64,000 nt of DNA from Sphingobacterium daejeonense (GTDB taxonomy: Bacteria; Bacteroidota; Bacteroidia; Sphingobacteriales; Sphingobacteriaceae): NCBI RefSeq assembly GCF_901472535.1, contig NZ_LR590470.1:1984001-2048000 (forward strand), read 5' to 3'. The translations under genes and the position numbers were made by a program. Numbering within the stretch: the first letter of the stretch is position 1; the number at the start of each line of letters is the position of its first letter. This document shows, piece by piece, positions 30,706 to 39,237 of the stretch. The notes under the pieces are model-generated. The model made no database searches. It was not told the DNA's origin and saw nothing but the letters and a program-made list of their open reading frames with translations.

Positions 30706-31738
30706 TTATCCCTCAGTAATAATTTTTAATAATTTTTTATGAATCCTATTCTTGGAGACAGGATTTTTTGCTGTCTTATGGATCCAGGCATTTAAGTTTC
30801 CGTTAATATATTCAGATATTATTTTGGGTAAAATATAATTTTTTCTAGCTACAGCAACGGTATTTCCTAAGTCATGTGCAACCTTTTCGACTAATTTTTT
30901 GGATATCTTCTCCCTTTCTTTCTCGGATTCAACTGCACCCTGTTTTATTAAGAATTCCAAACTTAAATAACAAGCATTCCAAGTTCTGAAAGTTTTGCAG
31001 GAAATATCATTTTTAAAATATTTTTGTAAAAACGCATTGAGTTGAGAGGCATCCAGTTTATGTATTTTATTTTCAGCGTCATAATATTTGAAGAGTCTTT
31101 TTCCAGGAATTGATTTCAATTCTTCTAGGTATTTGGAGAGATTTTTCTTCTTGAGTTCTTTTACCTGTTCAACTCCTTTTTTGCCTTTATATTTGAAAGA
31201 AATTGAACTTTGATCAAGGATGAGGTGTTTTTTTTCTAGAGTGGTAAGTCCATAAGAACCATTTTGTTTTTGATAAAAACTATTTCCCGGTCGCATGGAG
31301 GTTAGATCAATAATCTTAAGCGCCAAAGCGGAGACTTTTTGAAGATCAAATTTATCTCTTTTGATTTCCCTATTAATCTTATTTCTAAGTTTGGGTAGAT
31401 TTCTTCCGAAAGGTAGCAAAGTGGAAAATTTATCAACATTTCTGACGTTAGTCCAGTTCTCATGATAGATGTATTGCTTTCTTCCCTTAATGTCTACACC
31501 TGTAACCTGGATGTGGTCCAGATGGGTAGGGGCAAATCCAAACATTTTTCCAGTTAGGAGGAATAACAAGAGATTTTATGCGCTCAATAATTTTCAGGTC
31601 TGATATTTTCTTCTTTTGCTGATCAAAATAGGAAAACCCTTTACCTTTTTTTAATCTCGAAAAACCAGCTTTGCTACTGTCAACATATTTAATGCCTTTA
31701 ATTTTCCGTGAAGAATCAAGGGTAAAGGGTTTTGCCAT
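30706..31738 (-). CDS. DNA topoisomerase IB, poxvirus-like bacterial type (one frameshift)
   Basis: About 344 residues. Relaxes supercoils through a 3'-phosphotyrosine intermediate. N-terminal domain: GIKYVDSSKAGFSRLKKGKG, SLVIPPNWKNVWI, then HIQVTGVDIKGRKQY. Catalytic domain: LTSMRPGN and NGSYGLTTLEKKH (Arg and surrounding), TFRTWNACY, and the nucleophile Tyr in AVARKNYILPK. An indel near 31535 breaks the frame between the PYPSG and HIQVTG elements. Its start ATG overlaps the stop of the small upstream gene as TAATG. Confidence 0.92.
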
Positions 31739-31948
31739 TATTTTAAATTATTTCTAATGGATAAGATTAATTGGTCCTTTCTCATTTTATGCCTTCCTTT
31801 GATGCCTGCACTGTGAGCTTCAGCAAGTAATTCTGTTTTTGTTTTTATTTGCAAGCATATCTACCGGATGTTCTTTCCTTTTTTTTGAGCTAGACTGAAT
31901 TTCTTCGTTCTTATCCATTGGGAAATTTGGTTTATCTTCATTTTTCAT
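31738..31948 (-). CDS. Small Rho-N/SAP-like domain protein (one frameshift)
   Basis: About 70 residues, too broken to show as an open frame. It begins MKNEDKPNFPMDKNEEIQ, then a Lys-rich linker, then the motif K-T-K-T-E-L-L-A-E-A-H-S-A-G-I-K-G-R-H-K-M-R-K-D-Q-L-I, which resembles the Rho N-terminal / SAP-like nucleic-acid-binding helix pair. An indel in the AACAAAAACAG run near 31840 separates the parts. A strong AGGAG ribosome site precedes ATG 31948. Its TAA overlaps the topoisomerase ATG (TAATG), which implies translational coupling and a shared job with DNA (inference). Confidence 0.7.
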
Positions 31949-32033
31949 AGAAATCTCCTTTTGTTTATATTATTAACCACGTTGATAATTAAAAAAGTTC
32001 GGTTAATCTCAATATAGATTTTAAAAAAGAATA

Positions 32034-33107
32034 TTATTTACAATATGATTTTGCATGTAAATATGACATCCAAAAAGCAATGTTACTTTCTGCGCCCATA
32101 TTTTTATTGACACCATAAGGTTCAAGTCCATCAAAGCACGCCATATTTTCTAAATCAAATAAAGATTCGTTATGATCATTGACTCCAAGAAACCATGCGA
32201 AAGAAAGTCTTATTTTTTCAGAAGCATTTACATCAATATTAAGTTTTGACAACTCCTTATACCAAAGTATGATACTAGCAACTTCAATAGGCTGTTGTCC
32301 CTGAGTATTGTTTTGGTTTTCTTTTGTAAGCCAGCCATTATTTCCAATCAATGATAAATGACCATTTCTGAAAAGAATTTGATCGAGGAAAATTGAGCTT
32401 TTTAGGCCGATTTCTTTTACTTCATCATTATTTAGAAAGCTCCCAGCTTTGAGTATACTTAATGGGATAATTGCATTGTCATAAGATAATATTCCTTCAT
32501 ACCACGGCCAATTATCCGAAGATGCAGATTCAAATTCATTGACCAAAAATTCTACTAAAACAGACAACTGCTCCAATTGTGATTTTTGATTCGGATATTT
32601 TTCCAGGAAATATAATATTCCAAGTATACTATATGCTACTGCACGAATTGACTTAAAGGTTACGACATGATTAATTATTCTATCGAAGGTTTCTTTAGCA
32701 ATTGGGTGATATTTCAAGAAAGGTTTGTGTGCTATTAGATAACCTAAAGTCCATATTGTTCGACCCATAGAGTCTTCTGAACCTATGGACTCTAAAAACT
32801 TTAAATCATAAGACATAAAATTCCTGAACCACCCGTTTTCTTCCTGAGAATAATAGATATAAGATAGATATGTTTTGATCAATCCATTCTCTATGGGTTT
32901 ATTTTCCTCTACTGAAAACATTAGCAATAACAATAATGCTCTTGAATTATCGTCGAGACAATATCCATGATGATAGTCTGGGATATTGAATTTTGCGTGT
33001 TGGTAAATTCCAGTTTCGCTTGTGAAACCTTTTATGTATCCTAAATTGATCTGTGGTACATCTTCAAAAAAATGCTTTACAATTTTATTATAGTCTGTTA
33101 AATCCAA
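32034..33107 (-). CDS. Predicted (alpha/alpha)-barrel carbohydrate-active protein of the GT4/GH130 cluster
   Basis: 357 residues without signal peptide. Repeated paired helices with aromatic and acidic motifs (HHGYCLDDNSRALLLLLM, EENGWFRNFMSYDLKFLES, DNWPWYEGILSYDNAIIPL, GQQPIEVASIILWYKE) look like an (alpha/alpha)6 toroid as in many glycoside-acting enzymes. Final motif: CFDGLEPYGVNKNMGAESN. It lies 17 bases behind the GT4 gene and divergent from GH130. I do not know a named family; the context points to making or breaking of a mannose-type glycan. Confidence 0.7.
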   Translation of the reverse strand: MDLTDYNKIVKHFFEDVPQINLGYIKGFTSETGIYQHAKFNIPDYHHGYCLDDNSRALLLLLMFSVEENKPIENGLIKTYLSYIYYSQEENGWFRNFMSYDLKFLESIGSEDSMGRTIWTLGYLIAHKPFLKYHPIAKETFDRIINHVVTFKSIRAVAYSILGILYFLEKYPNQKSQLEQLSVLVEFLVNEFESASSDNWPWYEGILSYDNAIIPLSILKAGSFLNNDEVKEIGLKSSIFLDQILFRNGHLSLIGNNGWLTKENQNNTQGQQPIEVASIILWYKELSKLNIDVNASEKIRLSFAWFLGVNDHNESLFDLENMACFDGLEPYGVNKNMGAESNIAFWMSYLHAKSYCK

Positions 33108-33124
33108 TCTTATTTCTTTTTATA

Positions 33125-34327
33125 TTATGATGAAATTAAATTGTTTGATTTTCCAGGGTTCAAGAATTTAATATTCATATTCAAGCTTTTAAATTCCTGA
33201 ATTTTATTTTTAGGTTGGATAATCTTTGAAATTAGCTTTAAATGAGATTTTCCAACGTTTTGCCAAGACATTGATTTACCAAATTCTTCAGCATTATTCA
33301 TGTATTTCTTCATGATTACTGGATTTTCCAATAATTCATTAATAATATAGGCTAGTCCATCCGAATCGTTAAAATCAAATAATCTTCCTCTATCATTAGC
33401 TAGTAGATCCTTCGCATACCAATATGGAGTTGAAAGTACAGCTGCACCGGCGCCTAATGCAAATGAAAGTGTGCCACTACTCATCTGATTGACATTTGGA
33501 TATGGGGTTACATAAATATCACAAGCTTTAAGATAAATCTGAAGCAATTCATCGCTTACAAAATGATCTACGAAAAAGACTTTCCCAGATAGCTTAAGTT
33601 CAGCAGCTGCATGAATTAAACTATTTTTATAAGTATCGCCTTCTTCTTTTAAAACATTCGGGTGAGTTGCACCAACTATAATGTAAACAAATTCTTCATC
33701 CCTAATTTTTGAACAAGCTTTGATAGCCACTTCATAACCTTTGCTTCGTCCCAATAAACCAAATGAAAGCATGACTTTCTTTCCTTCCAACCCTAATCTG
33801 GCTTTTGCATTTTCACGGCTGATTTTAAAATTTGGAACTCCATGAGGAATTAATTCTAACTTATCAGAATCTATTTTATATACGTTTTTAAGCATCTCAA
33901 TTCCACGTTGAGTCATCACAGTAATTCTATCACTCAATGCGGAAAGTTTTTGGATTACATCCAATTCATCTTTGCTTGGTTCTTGTAGGATTGTGTGAAG
34001 ATTTGTGATCAAAGGAACATTCATTCTCAAAACTAAGTCGAGGATGAAATTTCCAGCTTCGCCACCAAAAATTCCAAATTCATGTTGTAGGATACAACAA
34101 TCATAATTCTGTTTATTGATCCAATCAGCGGCTTTTAAATAATCTGATTTATCATTCCTGTCGATTGTATTGACAACCTCTGGAGGGTATGTGGATTCTG
34201 TACCATCAGAAATGGCGATGATTTCGACCTCATTGGTAATGTCTTCAATAGATTGAAATAAATCGTGTGTGAATGTAGCTATGCCGCATTTTCGAGGCAT
34301 ATAAGTTCCGATGATTAAAATTTTCAT
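33125..34327 (-). CDS. GT4-type glycosyltransferase
   Basis: 400-residue GT-B-fold glycosyltransferase. The N-terminus is MKILIIGTYMPRKCGIATFT with a glycine-rich acceptor-side loop; LLQHEFGIFGGEAGNF-like sequence and the LSFGLLGRSKGYEVAI element follow. The C-terminal donor-binding part has VTPYPNVNQMSSGTLSFALG. I choose ATG 34327, behind an AAAGGAT site, since the 18 residues before it look like readthrough. Most relatives transfer mannose or glucose from a nucleotide sugar; together with GH130 next door, mannose is the best guess. Confidence 0.87.
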   Translation of the reverse strand: MKILIIGTYMPRKCGIATFTHDLFQSIEDITNEVEIIAISDGTESTYPPEVVNTIDRNDKSDYLKAADWINKQNYDCCILQHEFGIFGGEAGNFILDLVLRMNVPLITNLHTILQEPSKDELDVIQKLSALSDRITVMTQRGIEMLKNVYKIDSDKLELIPHGVPNFKISRENAKARLGLEGKKVMLSFGLLGRSKGYEVAIKACSKIRDEEFVYIIVGATHPNVLKEEGDTYKNSLIHAAAELKLSGKVFFVDHFVSDELLQIYLKACDIYVTPYPNVNQMSSGTLSFALGAGAAVLSTPYWYAKDLLANDRGRLFDFNDSDGLAYIINELLENPVIMKKYMNNAEEFGKSMSWQNVGKSHLKLISKIIQPKNKIQEFKSLNMNIKFLNPGKSNNLISS

Positions 34328-34498
34328 AGATATCCTTTTGCAATATGTTAGTACAAAAATCTTGTAGTACCTTATGAACAATGCTTTATTCTAAATTGTT
34401 CGACGCTCATCGACAAATAAATTAAATATGACAAAGAATAAACAAGAATGCCTTTTATACGTTTTATAATTTGACATGTCTGTCAAAACATCGTTTTT

Positions 34499-35976
34499 AT
34501 GGGAATTACAGTTAATAGAAAGAATATATTATTTAAGCCAAAATTGGATAGAGTTCTGGCTCGGAGATTCAATTTGTCGCCTGAGAGATCGAAAAGGATC
34601 ATTCAAAGAGTACTGGCTTTGTCGGATGAACAGAAAAATAGTTTAATTACTCAGATATTGAGGAATTATGCCCGCAGGCACCGTAGCGTGTTAAATGTAT
34701 TAGAAAGAAATTTTAAGTTCAAAGAACAAGAATTAAAGGATCTTAAAATAGACTCAAAAAAACTGAGTGATGTGGAGAAATTGTTAATCGGTTCCTTTTT
34801 TACAATGGAATATTCAATTGAAGCCGCAGCTTATTTTAATCCATCAATCGTAATTTCTCCTGACCAATCGCAAACCACATGAGGGTGAAAAAAGAGTAAT
34901 ATTAAGTTTTAGGGCAGTAGGGGAAGGGCACTTGTCATCAATTGTATTCCGATCAGGAATCATTGATAAAAATTTAAACATTGAATTAGATGAGGTAGGA
35001 ATATTATTAGATAAACCTAAACATGTAAAAAACTATCGATATAAAAAGGATGACTTTATGGAGAAGTTATTGCTGCTCCATAATCCAGAGAAGAAAATCC
35101 TAAAAATTGTAGAAGAGAAAATAGCGGATACTTTTATTTATGATGAGCTCGTCCGGTTTATAAAAGAAATTGAAGAGGAGAATGAGTTAAGTCACGACAG
35201 TCAGATCCTGATGCAACAAATGCTTTGGTTGGCATCTTCTCATTATGAAATTGCTTATTCCTTAGACACCTCTATTTCGGAACGCGTCATATTTCCTATC
35301 AGTGATACAGAGAAGAATGGAATTGAAGATGCTCGATTTGTGGCATATAAAGACAGCAAAGGTAGAATAACATATTATGCAACTTATACAGCCTATGATG
35401 GGCACTCAATTTTACCCAAGCTTCTTTCAACTAAAGATTTTTTACACTTTAAAATTCAACCTATAAATGGAAAGATCGCAAACAAAGGCGCGGCATTATT
35501 TCCAAGAAAAGTGAATGGTAAGTATGCCATGTTATGTAGAGTGGATGGCGAAAACAGTTATGTTTCATTTTCAGATTCCTTGACGAATTGGCATGAAGAA
35601 ATTCATTTGGTTGCAGAGCCGGAATTTCCATGGGAATTTATTCAGGTTGGAAACTGTGGGTCACCGTTAGAAACAGAAAAAGGTTGGCTGGTTATTACTC
35701 ATTCTGTTGGTCCTATGCGAGAATATGTAAATAGGAGCGATGTTGTTGGATTTAAAAGATCCAACCAAAGTATTGGGAAAATTAAAGGAACCCTTGTTGT
35801 TTGCAAATGAAGAAGAAAGAAATGGATATGTTCCCAATGTTCTTTATTCATGTGGTCAAATAATTCATAATAACAATTTGATTTTACCATATGCATATTC
35901 AGACCATGAATCTACATATGCAACAATCTGTATTGATGAATTATTGGATACCTTATTGGGAAATGGAGACCTTTAA
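34499..35976 (+). CDS. GH130 family glycoside phosphorylase/hydrolase (two frameshifts)
   Basis: About 492 residues. Members act on beta-mannosides, usually by phosphorolysis. Motifs: EAAAYFNPSIV, KPHEGEKRVILSFRAVGEG across the first break, then GIEDARFVAY with the likely catalytic Asp, GHSILPKLLS, and GNCGSPLETEKGWLVITHSVG. The C-terminal part has LLDLKDPTKVLG and NGYVPNVLYSCG. Indels near 34870 and 35730 break the frame. The N-terminal helical extension (residues 1-110) is longer than in plain GH130 enzymes and is found in a subset I have seen next to GT4 genes. Confidence 0.88.
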
Positions 35977-35977
35977 G

Positions 35978-36577
35978 TTAGGTTTTTAAAATACCTTTAA
36001 TTAGAGCTTTCCACTGTGGAAAAGATGCCCCCATTTTGGCACCAAGTGCTACGAATAGGTTTCTTAATCTATCCATAAAGGAATCTAGTTGTAGGTTCAT
36101 CATTTCATTTCGACCATAATAGTTTGCTTCTACAGATTTACCATCTCTTTTGACTTGGAAAGTTGAGCTAGCCATATTTTTGAAGAAATGTTTGGTTTCA
36201 TGATCGTCTTCGGCATTTGGTTTTGAACTGGGACGTACGGTTATGGTAATGAGGTCATGTCCTGGATCTGACGATTCACTGATTTGTTCTATTTGAACAT
36301 AGTCATATCCGCCCGTACTTTTTAAACCTGGTCCAGGAATATCAATTTTTATATAATCACCTTCTTGAGGTTCTTCATTACTACGTTTACCAAAGACATC
36401 AAGATGCTCAAATGTCGAAGCCGGTAATTCAGCTATTTCATACCAACTGTTGATGTTGATCAAACGACCTTTGGCCTCCAAGAAAAAGTTTTTAGCAAGG
36501 ATTTCATTTTCAAATTCTACTGAATCCTCAATATCCATTTTTTTGCCGTCATGTTGGGCTGGTATGTTGTGTTCCAT
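35978..36577 (-). CDS. Conserved hypothetical protein
   Basis: 199 residues, cytoplasmic, no signal peptide. It contains W-Y-E-I-A-E-L-P-A-S-T-F, EGDYIKIDIPGPGLKSTGGY and DYVQIEQISE, which look like a beta-barrel or OB-like core, then a helical C-terminus (LDSFMDRLRNLFVALGAKMG). I have a sense of similar proteins in other Sphingobacteriaceae, but no function. It is convergent with GH130, whose stop is 2 bases away, and lies just downstream of the efflux operon terminator. In-frame ATG 36538 is an alternative start. Confidence 0.7.
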   Translation of the reverse strand: MEHNIPAQHDGKKMDIEDSVEFENEILAKNFFLEAKGRLININSWYEIAELPASTFEHLDVFGKRSNEEPQEGDYIKIDIPGPGLKSTGGYDYVQIEQISESSDPGHDLITITVRPSSKPNAEDDHETKHFFKNMASSTFQVKRDGKSVEANYYGRNEMMNLQLDSFMDRLRNLFVALGAKMGASFPQWKALIKGILKT

Positions 36578-36618
36578 AATGTGTTTTTTAATAGAACAAT
36601 TTATGGACTGAAAAGGTT

Positions 36619-36647
36619 GAAAAAAATGTCCTCATTATTGAGGACAT
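36619..36647 (-). terminator. Terminator of the metal efflux operon
   Basis: Perfect 9-bp stem ATGTCCTCA / TGAGGACAT with a TTAT loop; in the minus direction a T6 run follows. Lies 13 bases beyond the stop of the membrane fusion protein gene. Confidence 0.88.
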
Positions 36648-36659
36648 CTTTTGATTTAA

Positions 36660-37993
36660 TTAATGACTGTGTCCAACCGTCCCGCTCATCTTAGCATTGA
36701 TAAAGAAAGCATTTTTTATTACTATTCTCGTGTTAGCAGGGATTTCAACAATTGGATTAATTGCTGTATATCCTAAGTGTGAAACACCTTTTATAACTTC
36801 AATTTTTTCAAAATTGATATTTTTAGAATCAGCTGTACTATCGTGTTCATGTTCATGTTCTTCACCATCGTTATGCTCATGAACATGAGGTTCTTGCTGT
36901 AGTGTTTCATCAGAACCATGATTATGATTTTCTTGTTCCTCAGCAGGTTGTTTATTAGTTTCTATGAAAATATAATTCTTTCCATCAGCCTCTACAATTG
37001 CTGTATTTGGTACAGCAGTAGAAGTAACATTGTCAACACTAATTGAGCCTGAAGTATTCATGCCATCGATTAGGCCCGTTTTATCGCCTACAACCAAACA
37101 ATGGATAGCAATAGTTTTACTTTCATTCTCAAACGAAGCTCCGATTCTGGATATTTTAGCCGTAAATACTTTTGTTGGATTATTTGTAGTGGTAAAATTT
37201 ATTTCCTGACCGAGTTTTAATTTTGGCAAATCTCTTTCAAAAAACTTGAAGGTCTAAATGGATCATACTATTGTCCACGACTTCCACAATTGGCGACGAT
37301 ACATCCACATAAGATCCTAATTTTGCATACACGTTAGAAACTACTCCATTGATAGGGCTTGTTATTGTAAGTGCAGATCTCAAGGTTGAGCTAGTGATAC
37401 TATTTGGGTTTATTCCCAACAACTGAAGTTTGTTTCGCTGTAGCTGCTTTTCTCGTTCTTAAAACATTCAAATTGCTTGCTGCGTTTTGCAAGTTTCTCT
37501 TTACGCCTGCATTTCCAGCATTTAATTCTTGTTGTCTTTGCAATTCTTGTTCAGCAGCTACAATTTCATTGTTTGCATTTAAGTAATCTTCTTGAATTTG
37601 AATGAATTGCGGATTAATGATGGTTGCAATTGCTTGACCTTTTCTTACATGATCTCCCAATTGAACATTTAATTTTTGAATCACACCACCATAAAGAGGA
37701 GTAACATTTGACCTATTGTTATTTGGAACATTCAACACGCCATTTGCTGTAATATTTGCAGTCAAATTTTTCTGCTCAATATGGCCAAATTCAATTCCAA
37801 CTTCTTTAATCTGTTCTTGTGTCAGCGAAGTTATAGTTATCTTCTCGGTAGGACCAGAAGGATGTTCATGTTCATGATTTTCAGTATGTTCTTCAGTTTG
37901 CTCATTAGTTTTTTTATCGGAATTGCAAGCCGATAAAGAAAGGATAAGACCAAATCCGAAGAGCAATAATTTATTGTTATATATTGAGCACAT
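36660..37993 (-). CDS. CusB/CzcB-type efflux membrane fusion protein with His-rich stretches (two frameshifts)
   Basis: Periplasmic adaptor linking the RND pump to the outer membrane channel; about 445 residues. The signal peptide ends in a lipobox (LSLSAC). Early after it comes the His-rich EHTENHEHEHPSGP. The fusion-protein core has YGGVIQKLNVQLGDHVRKGQ (biotinyl-lipoyl part), a coiled coil (QEDYLNANNEIVAAEQELQR), INGVVSNVYAKLGSYVDVSS and IVEVVDNSMIHLDLQVFE. A second His-rich stretch lies at HNHGSDETLQQEPHVHEHND, and the C-terminus ends GHSH. Indels near 37420 and 37235. ATG 37993 starts one base after the channel gene's stop. Confidence 0.88.
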
Positions 37994-37994
37994 A

Positions 37995-39233
37995 TTATTG
38001 ATTGATAAGAGAATTAATAGAAATGACTGATTCATTTACGCTTTGAATACTGCGTAAGTAATTCAAGTAAATATCTGTTGTCGTTTGAAGTGCAAAGAGG
38101 TATTCCACATAGGAGATGTCTCCTGCAGAATAACCTAATTTCGCTGCATTGATGATTTCATTGGCATTTGGCAGCGCATTTTCTTTGAAATAATTAAATT
38201 GAGCAATATTTTGCTCATACTGGTTCATTAAGTTTTGATAAACATTCTGCAATTGTTGTTTTTTCCAATCTGCAGCCATCTCTGAGGCTTGTTTTTCAAA
38301 ATCCAAGGATCTTAATTTAGCTTTTGTGGAACCATAAGTCAAAGGAATTGCAATTCCAACATCAAAAGAGCTAAATCGTTGCCCACGGCCATAATACTTT
38401 TCGATACCATTACGTTCATGAATCCCCATTAAGGAAGCATTTGTGTACCCAATGTTGAATTCAGGTAGTCCAGCGGATTTTTCTACTTTTTTGCTAGCTT
38501 CAGCAATTCTAGCTTGTTGGTAGAGAGCTTGTATTTGAGGATGATTATTGATTTTACTTGAATCTATAATCTCTGAGATTTTTATTGGTTCAAAAACTTC
38601 AGGAGTTTCAATATTAAAATCATGTTGAACCTGCATTAAAGTCTTTAAATTATTGTAGGCGTTTTTCTTGAATATATCATTCTGCTTCAATAATAAATTT
38701 ATTTCGCCTCTTTTTGCTTGTGCAGTATTGATGTCTACTTTTTTTGTATCCCCAGCATTGTACCGAACCTCAGCAATCCTTAAAAAATCCATGTAAATAC
38801 TGTCCAAAGACTTTAACTCCTTTTCATTATTTTCCAAATAGACAATTTGATAGAAGAATGTCCTTACTTTGCTGTTTCAATTCAATGATTTCCAACGTCT
38901 TTAGCAATGCTTTTTTCTTTGATCTGTTCTTTTATTAATTCTCTTTTTGAATTAAATAAAGTTGGAAAAGGAATGTTTTGAGCAATTGAAATTGCATCAT
39001 TTTGTTCAAAACCATCATTCTGACCATATTGGAAATTCAATTCTGTTTTTGGGAGTTCGGGAAGCGGTCTTCAATAAACTTTCTGTTGCTAGAATTTCAA
39101 GCTCATTTGATTTTATCCCTTTATTATTCTCTAACGTTATTTGTATAGCTTCATCGATTGATATTTTTTGTTGAGCATTTAATGATGAAATGCTCATAAA
39201 AATCAAAGTGATGATAGATGCTGTTGTTTTCAT
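37995..39233 (-). CDS. CusC/CzcC-type outer membrane efflux channel (TolC family, frameshifts)
   Basis: TolC-family channel of about 413 residues. It starts with a signal peptide (MKTTASIITLIFMSISSLNA) and the first repeat ISIDEAIQITLENNKGIK. The corrected middle has NFQYGQNDGFEQNDAISIA and IPFPTLFNSKREL. The second half repeats long helices (EVRYNAGDTKKVDINTAQAK) and ends KLGYSAGDISYVEYLFALQ, then a conserved Q-S-V-N segment. Indels near 39060, 38895 and 38855 split it. The gene sits between the RND pump and the fusion protein in the order cusA-cusC-cusB. Confidence 0.88.
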
Positions 39234-39237
39234 GGTT

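Noticed and set aside
36697-36882. Short plus-strand frame with CSCSCSC stretch
   Set aside because: It is the reverse complement of the His/Glu-rich repeat of the membrane fusion protein.
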